Of a stretch of DNA of 64,000 bases, positions 48,659 to 58,407 are shown one piece after another. Positions within the stretch are counted from its first letter, which is position 1; every line of letters starts with the position of its first letter. Position numbers and translations under genes: made by a program. The notes below the pieces were generated by a model. That model had not been told where the DNA came from, did no database searches, and was given only the letters and a program-made list of their open reading frames with translations. The stretch lies in the NCBI GenBank assembly GCA_000827495.1, contig KN817531.1, positions 1 through 64,000 of the forward strand, read 5' to 3'. The DNA comes from Hypholoma sublateritium FD-334 SS-4. Its lineage: Eukaryota > Basidiomycota > Agaricomycetes > Agaricales > Strophariaceae.

Positions 48659-50752
48659 CTACTTGAAATGGAGTGTGGTAACTGTCATTCCCAATTTCGA
48701 GAGGTCCTGCTCCCGTATGTTTTCGTAGCCGGATGGATGCTCGCTGGGCCATGATAGCACCAGGGGGCCGGACAGTGGTTGCATGTCTGTTACGTCGCTA
48801 CCGGTTCGAGGACCGAATCCGACAGACACATACAACCAAGTATCTGACGTTTGGTACACAGCACCAGATTTCCAGAAGTTAAGTATACCACAGAATATTA
48901 TTCCGTCTCCACCCGCGTTCCACACGAAGCTGGTTGCCTTATGGTTGGAAATGAACTCGGTTGATATGCTACTCCTCCCTAGGAGAAGATACTTGCCGCT
49001 ATTGCCATTTGCTAACTGGAGGGCGTCGATGGAGCGGGGACATGCTGCAAAGGGTATGAGTGCCTCAAATGTGCTTTTCTGAAACATAGAAATCAGTAGT
49101 ATTGGTACTTGAACGCCTAGGTGTGTCATAAGTATTGGCTCCATGTATTGCTTTTGATGTAACGCCGTCGGCCGGTAAGAAGACGTCTGGTCAAACAGAG
49201 GAGACCGGTTTTCATATTTAGAAATGCTGATCGGGATGAGTTCATGAGTTCCGGAATGGTTAAAAACATCCAGGAAATTGTTTTTTGTGGCCATAATTTC
49301 GCGAAGAAGACGCTTGAACGCGGACGGAAGCCCTTCTCCGTATGCGACTGATATTGATATCCCTAGAAGGCCCATTAGAGAGTAGACCCTGTCTTCCTCG
49401 CGCGTAACGTTACGGCGGCACGCGAGCTGAAAAACACGGGAAATGGGCAGTAATCCCGGGTCCATAGAGCACATTCCTAACTCATCGCTTTCAATCGACG
49501 TCGCCCAGGATATCTGGGATTGAGTAGCCGTTGGAAAGGTTTTCAATGTGATTTGGGTCAGACCCTGCATCGTTAGATTTATTTGCCCATCATTTTGGGT
49601 CAGGAAGCTCCAGTTCTTGCTATAGAATACCATATCCTGGGGTGCCAGAAGCTCCTGCAATGTCCAGCCACGGGTGAACCACGTGTCACGATGCATGTCT
49701 GGAATCTCGGACGTGTCCGCCAGATAGGTTATGCAAATGTGGGATTGCCGATACCAGCGATACATCGAGCGGATCGACTCGTCAAGTTCCGTGCTGCTGC
49801 TCTTGTCAATGCAGACGGTGTCCATCCAGCCATATACGACACTGTGGTTGCGAGCGGCGACTTCGCAAAACTTGACGATCTTGCTGTTCCCTCGAGCATT
49901 GAGTTCTCGTTTGTTCCAATCGTCAAAGACAACATCACCGGGTTTACCTCGAAACCAAGTATGGGATAGAATGGCATATTTCCCAAGCTCCTTGACACGA
50001 TCGAGCGACTCGGATTCGTCCATCCCTTGCCATTCTTCCTCCGAAATGCGCAATTTGATCTGTTCGGCAATGTCGCTGCGCTCAACGAGACGAAGCTGTG
50101 TCCCATTGGAGTCGAAGGCAAGCATGCGAATTGGCGTTTCGCTGAAAACATGTTGGTGGACCTGATTGACTATAGTTTGCGATAGAGTTTCCGTCGTCGT
50201 TGCTATTTACCGTGACAATGTGTTATTGCTGGAGCGCAATGAGCCCGGGAGGTAAGTGTGACTGACACATGGCTATCGAAACATGTTGCCGGGCTGGAAT
50301 CTTTTCTCGGTCTTGTGTAAATTTATCTGTGTGCACTGTGTGAGGATAAACGCCAATGTTTCGTTGTCGAATATATCTTTCAGGCCTACCTCTTGATTCC
50401 ACCAGCTCTACTCCCCCCTTAGCGACAATATCACCATAGGGCAGGGTCATTTCCTTGACAAATTTCCCCAGAGCTGAAAGAAGCTCATGGCCTTGAGCTC
50501 CGCTACACACACGCTGCGCCCTCAAATCTGAAAAGCGACGTAAGTTCCTGAATCATCGCAAAGGATCCTGTGCTACTATTACCGAAGTCTGCCCGAGCTT
50601 GACGAGAGTCTACTATCACGCCGCAATCAGCGCTGTTATGGACAATGTGGAGGGTACTTACTTACCTGTTGCTTTAGCATACGCATCGACATGTGGTCGG
50701 ATGAAGCCGACCAAGCCAGCGCAGCGGCCATGTTTATGCTAGGGATGTCCAT
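48659..50752 (-). CDS. HET (heterokaryon incompatibility) domain protein
   Basis: The HET domain is found in fungal self/non-self recognition proteins that trigger programmed cell death. The main exon (about 50155-48659) carries the domain: 'KYAILSHTWFRGKPGDVVF' opens it, 'GWMDTVCIDKSSSTELDESI' and 'SIRSMYRWYRQSHICITYLAD' give the central strand and helix, and 'TWFTRGWTLQELLAPQDMVF' closes it; 'REEDRVYSLMGLLGISISVAYGEG' follows, as usual. Short N-terminal exons 50752-50662, 50612-50583, 50527-50390 and one from 50326 join over introns of 49, 55 and 63 bp in agreeing phase, which supports the upstream start (MDIPSINMAAALAW); the join between the fourth exon and the main exon is uncertain (acceptor near 50156-50164). 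No NACHT, ankyrin or WD repeats follow, so it is a HET-only protein with a unique C-terminal part of about 250 residues. Confidence 0.85.
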
Positions 50753-50844
50753 CTGGTGAATTGCTGAGATGATTATATCGCACAAATACTTAGTTGGGAT
50801 CGGGTCGTGTATCACATGACCGCACAACCCTCTTTCCCAACTTC
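50753..50844. promoter_or_regulatory. 92-bp bidirectional promoter between HET gene and DAM1
   Basis: Start codons of the minus-strand HET gene and the plus-strand DAM1 gene are only 92 bp apart, so core promoters and leaders must share this interval. It contains TCACATGA at 50812-50819, a palindromic E-box-like word of the kind bound by bHLH factors such as Cbf1. No TATA box fits DAM1. Confidence 0.5.
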
Positions 50845-52147
50845 ATGCAGCAGCCGACCCAAACTCCGCATAGGACGCCTCTGCGTCGCGTTTCGCAGGG
50901 GTCACTCTTCCGATTATCGCGATCGAATGCATATCCAGACGCACCCCATGGCTTGGGCTTTCTGGAGCCAGCCATGTCTGAATTCCTAGACGAAACGGAG
51001 ACGCTGCACGCAAATCTGGACGGCATGCGGCGCTTGAGCGACTCGCTGACGACGTTCAACGAGTCGTTCGCCAGCTGGTTGTACATTATGAACATGAATG
51101 CTCTGACGACGGATTGGGGACAGGTAGATGGACTCTGATGTTAGCACTTCTTCCGATCTGACGATACGCTGAGTGCAGGCACCCACCGAGGCGTCGTTTG
51201 CTTTGGCGAAGAGACGCGCAGGTTAGAGCAATCTCTGCACTTGCGCATGTAGTCTGACGCTGGCTTACCTGTAGAGCGAGATGCTGTTGCGGCAATGGAA
51301 GCGCTGCAGTCGCGAAACGCAGCCAAAGCGCGCGAGATCCAGATTGCCAATTCTGTGGCTGACAAGACAACCGTGACAGACAGCGACATGACGTTCGCGG
51401 GGAACACTACCACTGCAGCAGGTACATCGACACAGAAATCGGGAATACCGGCGAAGAAGAAAGGCGTCAAACCAAAGCTATCTGCGAAAGAGAAAAAGCA
51501 ACGGAGTGTAAGTATCCCATTTTGCGCCACATTCGGAATCTGATGCAGCGAATTGTCAGGCTGAAATCGAGAAGATAGTCGCGTGTTTGCCATTAGAATT
51601 TCGAGGCAGTGATCCTGTATGTTTAATCCTGTTTCACGGGGTGTGGTCTTCAACTCTAAGTATTTTGCCCCTAGACTCTCCGAAAACACATGGAAACTGT
51701 TATTGAGGGAGTGATGTATGCGCCAGACGCTGTGAAATGTACGTTTGAATTGCTCTCTGATCAACTCCCGCGTGACAACGCCCTCGACGGCGCGACGGAC
51801 TATCTGAGAGTGACCGATCTCCAACGCTACTCAGATACTAGCCCCGTTGGTGGTGCATGATTGTATTAGCTGTGCCACGGTGGGAGCGTCATCGATGGTG
51901 CCTTTCGATATGCGTGGAACAGTGTGCTGATATTCTACTCTGCATTCATAGTGCTCGACCTAGTGAGCGCTCCAGATCTAAACCAAGCTCGGGTAAACAA
52001 GTGTCTGGTGACCCTCGTCAACCGGAAGGTCGTGCAAAAAGACAGCAGCACCGTGCGTTGTATATGCGTTGGAGTAAATTTGGATGTCAACTGACCTGTC
52101 TAACCTTACAGGGAACCGTCTTATATCATTGGAAAGGGATTCCTTGA
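50845..52147 (+). CDS. DAM1: DASH/Dam1 complex subunit DAM1 (270 aa)
   Basis: Kinetochore protein that helps the DASH ring couple chromosomes to spindle microtubules; in yeast it is an Aurora B target. Seven exons: 50845-51123, 51179-51221, 51275-51507, 51560-51616, 51675-51738, 51952-52052, 52112-52147, total 813 nt with agreeing phases. The diagnostic motif is near residue 65: 'RRLSDSLTTFNESFASWLY' followed by 'IMNMNALTTDWGQAPTEASF', matching the Dam1 signature (FNESFASFLYGLNMNA in yeast, from memory). The middle is Lys/Thr-rich and the C terminus 'VNKCLVTLVNRKVVQKDSST' plus 'GTVLYHWKGIP' is ordered. The start (MQQPTQTPHRTPLRR) is the first ATG downstream of the divergent HET gene. Intron 5 is 213 bp, about four times the usual size, without an obvious reason. 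The N-terminal 'RRVSQGSLF' resembles an Aurora site. Confidence 0.88.
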
Positions 52148-52431
52148 CCTAAGAACTCTGCAGCTTTCTTATAAATTTTGCGCATTGTTCTCGTTGTGTA
52201 TATTATACTAGCACAAAATCTTAGTAAAATAATCTTGAAATAATCGGTTTGCAGCAAGTTTGCGATACTAGATGAGCGTGGCGGTGCATTCAGTGTGGCA
52301 TTGATTGTTGGTGCTTGTCTGTCGGCGCCAGGAGAAATACTCTGGCGCGAGTGAGTGACCAGTTTGAACTGGCCGCGCTCAACACCGTGTGGCACCGCTG
52401 ACCTTCTTACTTCCTTCCCCTATCTCCTGCT

Positions 52432-55400
52432 ATGACGCGCTTCAGAGCTTACTCCAGCGCCTCTAGCTCTAGCGACGAAGAAGAAGAAATCACTGTTTCA
52501 CCGAACACTCCGGAGAAGCCACCAAGTCGAGCGCCGAGTAATGTCGAAGACGAACATCTCTCAGAAAGCGAGTCAAGCTCGAGCTCATCGTCATCTGAAA
52601 TGCAGGAGGATGAATTAATTCCCTCTCCATCTCCCCGGGCAAGGAAACCAAAATCAAATGCATTGGTGCAGGACGAGAACGGCGACCTACGATTCGCGCA
52701 TGAAGTGCATGTTCGCGTCTCTCCTGCGAGTTCTTCGTCTCCTCTGTCCTCACCTCCCCGAACGAACGCTACAAATCGCGGAGATCCAACAATAATTCCA
52801 TGGGCACAACAAGTTGGCGTAGACGCGCAGAAGATGCATGTTATGCAGACCGCCCTCTTTCGCATGCCAGAAGAGGCCGCTGCTCTCAAAGCTATGAATG
52901 AACCGACGAAAACTCCAGGACTTGTACTGGACAAATTTGTGAACCGGAAGCACAGCCGTGATTCGGATGGCGACGGACTGAGAGTAGACTCTCGCGAGGT
53001 GTGTACCGTCTTAGCGCCTCTTTGTCAACTCTGATCTCCTTTACGAAGCGGGCTTCATTTGGCCAAGATGTCGAACCACAGATGTTCAAGCCGACGCGAA
53101 AATACGCACGTGTTGGGATCACATCTTCGATCGCGAACGACAACGAGGGCGCATATATTGATGCTGGTCTCGCCATGGGTCGATCTTTCCGAGTCGGATG
53201 GGGTCCCGGTGGCCAACTGGTGCATTTGGGTGTAATATGCAGTCCATCTACTACCACGTAAGTCCTATCAACTTATGAATGAATGCATCTCACAAGGATG
53301 CAGTACTACGTCCGCGAATTCCTCCACTGTCACTCTCACCAAAATTTTGGCGGCATTAGCACCGTCCAAGGCTGATACGGGCAATCCTTCCTCCCCCGAA
53401 CTGGCTTCCAAACTCCTGCAGCACCATCTCAGCCATACTACTATATCTCGCGATGAATCGAACATCCCCGCCGCATTCCCTACCTCATCCGCATCAACTT
53501 CTACAACCGCAGGAAATATATTCTCCGACACTCCCGCATCATCAAGCTACCCTCTAAATTTCTCCTCGTTTGCCGCTTTATTCCCGTCAACAGACATCTC
53601 CTCGCCAGCCCCCATATTTAGACTGGGGAGTGCACTATTCGACCCCATTGCGCTCCACCTTGGTCGATCTAAACCTGGCGTAACCAACAGAAGCAATATC
53701 ACTCCTGAAATCAGGAATCGCGTTAATGTACTGAGGAGGAAAACTGCTCTTAGCAAGTGGTTGGAGAACGACGTCAAGTCCATTGTTGACGGGGAGCTAC
53801 GCATACAATCAAGTGGATCGAATGGTAATTCAATAACTCCGTAAACAGTCATGCACTTACATCTCTTGCTTTCAGGGACGTATACACCGGCCGATGCTGC
53901 ATTCACCCAACTGACTGGACATCAAGTCAGCCAAGCCTGTTCAACGACTGCCGAAGGTGGATACCTAAAGCTTGCAACGTTGATCAGCCAAGCCGGCGGC
54001 GACACTATCTACAAAGACGACATTCGCGCACAGCTAGAGATCTGGAAGTCAGAGAAACTCGCCCCGGGATCCAACCCAAATCCACAAACCGGCCTCGTAG
54101 GTCGTGGAGTATGGCGAGTATACAGTCTCCTCTGCGGATTGGACATGGATGGCACCAATCGTCCTGAAGATGACCTGTTTTCCGGACTGGACTGGAAGCG
54201 CGTTTTTGGACTTTGCCTTTGGTATGGCACAACCGTCGACGCATCAGTCGCTGATGCAGTTTCAGCGTACGAGCGCATCTTGCTCAACAATTCCAAGGGC
54301 CCGTCAAGCGAGATCGCGCGTCCCATACCTAAATGGACGTCTACCTCCGGCAAGAAGGGCTCACAGCTTCCTCCAGTTGCCGGGCCGGGACTCGGCCTCT
54401 ACCTAGGCTCGTCCCCCCGGCACGCGAAAGATGGTCTCCCCGACGACCCTCTCTACGCGCTGATCAAACTTCACGCAGACCCGGCACTGTCGCTCACCAG
54501 CGCGCTTAACCCACGCTCGTTCGGTCCGTCCGGGCTTGACTGGGGGATCGGGATGTGCTGGCACTTCTACGTGATCCTTTCGCGCGTGATGCGGGTGCGC
54601 GACTTCGCCGACCGGGGTGACCCCGGTGTGGTGCGCCCGCGGAAAACGTCGACGCCGCGTGGGCGCCCGAGCCTGGCGAATGGCCGCAGTCGGAGCGGCG
54701 CGAGCACGGACAGCCGCGACGACGACGATACCGAGAGCGACATACAAGTGGAGGGACACAGCCCTACTGCGGACTTGCTCGCGAGCAGCTATGCGTTCGA
54801 GCTCGAGAGCTGGGGCATGGTACAGGAGGCGGCGTTCGTGCTGCTCCATTTGGAAGGCAGTGTTGGGTGAGTGATTTCCTTTCCGGGCATGGCGAATAAC
54901 CCGGCTAGTGGCTAATTTGTTTTCGGTAGCCGTGAAAAAGCCTTGAAGGACCTGTTAGCACGGTCTGGGCCGAAGCTTGACGACTGGATGACCCGGGCGC
55001 TTGTTGGGAGCCTCAAGCTGCCGATGACGTGGGTCGATGAGGCTAAGGTGCGCATACGTTCTTGCCGAGATTGGGAGAAGCGGAACTAAAGATGCTAACA
55101 TGATTCTGCAGGCCATGCATGAGTACGACAGCGGCCGCTTTTTCTCGGCGTATGAACTCTACTTATCTGCGCACCTGTATACTACGGCGCATACCCTCGC
55201 TCTATTGGAACTTGCACCGGATGCTATCATCAGGAAGGACCTCGAGTTACTTCGCAGTCTGTTCAGTCCGTTCGACAGCGACGGGAAGAGGGATAAAGTC
55301 GACGGCTGGTTTGTCCGAGGCAAGGTGCGTCTCGTCTGCCACCTATGCGCCTTTCTTTCCTCATTTTTTTTCGCCATACAATCAGGTGATCCTCAACTAT

Positions 55401-55814
55401 GTTGATACTATGACGAAGCTTCCAAAGTTGCTAGACGAGGTGGCCGCGGAGAACGAGGATGGCGAAACGGTGCCTGACGCAGTGCAGAGCGAGCACATCG
55501 ACGCATTGGCGAAAGGCATCCCGCGGATTATCGCGCTCTTGCCCGATATTCTGCACCGCAGCCGCGTCGTCGACGCACGGCATGTCGCCGCCTTGGAGGA
55601 GATGACCAAGGATCTATTAAAACTCGAAGAACGTGCGCGGCCGCTGCTCCTGGTACGTCTTCTATGTCCTTTCGCCAAGCTCATGTGGCTTTAATTGTCG
55701 TGGCTGTAGTCGCAGATCCACCAATCAACACTGGGCGTTCTCGACGGAGCAACGAAAATTAACCTGATACGGGGGCTGGGATATGCGCGATTCTTGCAAA
55801 GTGTTGGAGCATAA
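52432..55814 (+). CDS. NUP96: Nup96-type nucleoporin (stand-alone, without a Nup98 part)
   Basis: Scaffold nucleoporin of the Y (Nup84/Nup107-160) complex, equivalent to the C-terminal product of Nup98-Nup96 precursors. Exon 1 (52432-52998) encodes a Ser- and acid-rich head (MTRFRAYSSASSSSDEEEE). The Nup96 beginning follows in later exons: 'KPTRKYARVGITSS', 'AYIDAGLAMGRSFRVGWGPGGQLVHLG'. The helical body has 'RRKTALSKWLENDV', 'AFTQLTGHQVSQAC', 'NPQTGLVGRGVWRVYSLLCG', 'DLFSGLDWKRVFGLCLWYGT', 'ELESWGMVQEAAFVLLHLEG', 'REKALKDLLARSG', 'AKAMHEYDSGRFFSAYELYL' and 'LNYVDTMTKLPKLLDEVAAE', and ends 'RGLGYARFLQSVGA'. No GLFG repeats and no autoproteolytic Nup98 domain are encoded upstream; the gene starts 285 bp after DAM1. 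A damaged copy of the 54.95-55.1 kb stretch lies downstream. Domain assignment is strong; the start is the first ATG of an uninterrupted frame. Confidence 0.88.
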
Positions 55815-56716
55815 CTTATTCCCCTTGTTTTCGATTCTGCTGTGTTGCGACCATGTGAAACGAGCCGCCCTTCTTTCAATTTGTATGCTTAAAGATCTAT
55901 ATTTTACCCGAATAAAAAATATGGAAGAATATGGTCGATGCAGATCTTCTCGTCGAACAAATCATGAGACTGGTTTTCGAATGCAGTGCTTGAACAGGTT
56001 GGGCTAACATTTTGCAACAGTAATACAGATGCAGACGATCTAGAGCCAATAATCGAGCAGGTGCTAGACGCGATGCGTGAGCCATACATTAACGTGGAAT
56101 GGGCGTTCATTCCAGGCAACTACAGTGGGAGGCACTAAAGGAGTATATACTAGATATATCACGCCCTCAACGATTTGACGGCCAGTGCGAGAGCGCGAAA
56201 GATCTGTCCTCGCCTGTTTATCGATTTATCACCCTGATAGCAAAACGCGAGAGAGCCAGAAAGTGAGCATAGATTCAACAAGTAATACCATGAGCTACTT
56301 ATGCTGAGGAAAATAAAAATTGAACCAAATCTGTTGGCAAGGTCCGAACCCAAACTTGATGACTAGACGACGTCCTATACGTTTATTGGGACCTCAAGCC
56401 GCTCATACCGTAGACTGTTGCCAGTGACGCGTTGACGCTTCGGTGCGCATGCGTTCTCCCCGAGTAGGGAGAGAGGCGGACTCAATAGTACTATCATTGA
56501 TTCTATAGCTTGTTTGAATACATAATTGATACATCCCGGAATTGGCGACCATAGAATTTGTATCACTACTACAACATTGGGAAAGAATTTGAAACAAAAA
56601 ACAAAATGAGAGCGTGTTTCGACAACGAATGACGAAAAAGGAACAAATATAAATCTACAAGGTGGAACCGCATGCAGTTACGAAGGGCAAGCGGTGAGGG
56701 CGAATGGTAAGATATA
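55815..56716. pseudogene. Coding-like remnants, including a decayed partial copy of NUP96
   Basis: Two kinds of relic. (1) About 56318-56500 aligns with 54948-55100 of NUP96, including exon sequence, the splice donor ('gtgcgcatgcgttct' against 'gtgcgcatacgttct') and the following intron, but with frame-breaking gaps and in-frame stops, so it is a DNA-level duplicate and not a retrocopy. (2) Between about 56030 and 56263 there is coding-like sequence with phrases such as 'DADDLEPIIEQVLDAM', 'ALKEYILDISRPQRFDGQC' and 'SSPVYRFITLIAKRERARK'; these lie in two phases that I could not join with normal introns. The source of part 2 is unknown; it does not obviously match NUP96. The first 100 bp are probably the 3' UTR of NUP96. 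Confidence 0.55.
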
Positions 56717-58324
56717 TCACTGGTAGATTTTAAGCCACGCAAAATCAAAGTAAGCGTTGGTAAATGCCGACGGGTTGTTGTTGACATAATCTAGTACCCC
56801 AATAAGATGAATATGCTGGCTATAGTAGGGGCATTGATAATACATAGAGGTACTCACCGACGCAGGTTGATGGACACCCAGATGCAGCATAGATGCTGGA
56901 AGCACCGGCCCAATCGCCGCCTGCGATTGGTAAATACATGCATTTAGCAGAGCGGTCCAATGTTTGCATATAGCATACATCACAAAGAAAACACTCACAG
57001 AATGTCACTGGGTTAACATATCAGCTTCATGCACGTACAACTAAATTTGAAAACGGCTCGAACTTACAATTGATGACGATGTTTTGCGGGGCAAACATGG
57101 ACGAAATAGGACAGCTGGTGCTCGGGAAGTAAGCTTGCGGTGTTCCCTTGATCAGTACGTGATGCGTTAGGTTGACGGGAGTAGGTGTGCAGAAATTCAC
57201 CCACCCAGTTGTCTGTGTCTACACTTGTAGCGCCATTCATGGCATCCGTTGGGATTCCCGTGGCCTGTCTAGACCAGAACCACACTTTGATGAAGTCGGA
57301 AGTACGCTCAACTGCATACCTGTGTGATCCAGTCATTATTGCTATGTAGACTCATACTTCAATGCAGTCTAGGGCTCACCAGCCACCTCCGTCGCTATTG
57401 AATGTGGGCCCATAGCTGCGCGCATCAGAGACTTTGACTCCACACCCCGAATTGCTGTTAACATTGGCATCGCAGTTATTCTGAGCAGGGGTCCTATGGT
57501 CCGTGAATCATCAGACAGGATACTCTGGCTTCCCGGGGACGGTAAAAATACCCTAATTCGGATCTCGAGGACGGCATGGTGCAGCCTAATAAAGATCGTC
57601 ATCAGCTGTTGATCATGATGAGTACAATCAATCCCACCAGATCCTGTGTGCAAAGTTACTTGGTTAGGACCTTGATTGTTGACGCCTTCGAGGATATCGA
57701 TCTCGCCCTATATAGAGATGTGATGAGAACACTCGAACATATTTTCAGCGAGGGCATGAACATACCCCGTTGGGCCAATCGGGGCCGACCGTCCAGACGG
57801 CAGGCCATGTGCTGTTTTGCCACGTTTAATGGGAAGTGTCGAGGACAGAAACAGGAAGCAGTGACGCACCCACATCCTTCCGGCATGTGCCTAATGTTAA
57901 ATCTAAATACGCCCGAAGGTTAGCCATGTTGACACCTTATTCAGGGATATATATATTTACATCATGACTGAGTTGTTAAATTGCTTGTTAGACTGTATCC
58001 TGACCGAATTTCGACCAGGTCCACTTGCGCTCAGCACCGTCGTTGAATCAGCGCGCAAGATAAAGGTGTCGCCCGATGCATATGTGAGATTCAGGCTGGC
58101 TGCAGTTGCAGCGTTGACATAGTTCCTGAACAAACGTGAGCGCGTAGAACTTTGATTCATTGTGCTTGCATAGCTTACACTCGCCCATGAGTAGGATCAG
58201 CCTCCGACTCGACGGTGAATGACTTGAGAAACCCAGTGCCCGTGTGACTGTCCGTTTGGGAGTACGTGGCGCCTCGAACAAATACGAGGATATTGAACAA
58301 AGCAAACACTTTGAAGGTGAACAT
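56717..58324 (-). CDS. Secreted endo-1,3(4)-beta-glucanase, glycoside hydrolase family 16 (12 exons)
   Basis: Hydrolyses beta-1,3- and mixed beta-1,3/1,4-glucan outside the cell, in fungal wall remodelling or glucan degradation. The start at 58324 gives a signal peptide (MFTFKVFALFNILVFVRG) followed by 'ATYSQTDSHTGTGFL'; the longer start at 58393 would bury it. Twelve short exons encode, in order, 'DPTHGRV', 'NYVNAATAASLNLTYASGD', 'RADSTTVLSASGPGRNSVRI', 'IRHMPEGCG', 'TWPAVWTVGPDWPNG', 'GEIDILEGVNNQGPNQVTLH', 'CTMPSSRSELG', 'VKVSDARSYGPTFNSDGGGW', 'YAVERTSDFIKVWFWSR', 'GTPQAYFPSTSCPIS', 'LTF', 'CGDWAG', and the end 'AYFDFAWLKIYQ'. The family catalytic motif ExDxxE appears as 'GEIDILEG', with the first Glu as nucleophile and the last as acid/base. 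'LTF' comes from a 9-nt microexon. The gene is complete and should give an active secreted enzyme. TATTTAAA at 58400-58407 is the probable TATA element. Confidence 0.92.
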
Positions 58325-58399
58325 CTGGAGGGGTAGCTTTAGGATTGGGGGCCGAAGAAACAGATAGTCCCTTGCAAATAATGACCTATCCAACCAACC

Positions 58400-58407
58400 T
58401 TTAAATA
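58400..58407 (-). promoter_or_regulatory. TATA-like element of the GH16 gene
   Basis: TATTTAAA on the minus strand, 75 bp upstream of the ATG at 58324. Confidence 0.45.

Noticed and set aside
50223..50525. Separate small gene of 100 codons upstream of the HET gene
   Set aside because: Its sequence is better explained as N-terminal exons of the HET gene, with three introns of typical size and matching phase.
56337..56352. tRNA B-box-like word 'ggtccgaaccc'
   Set aside because: It lies inside the decayed NUP96 copy and no A box or cloverleaf can be drawn around it.
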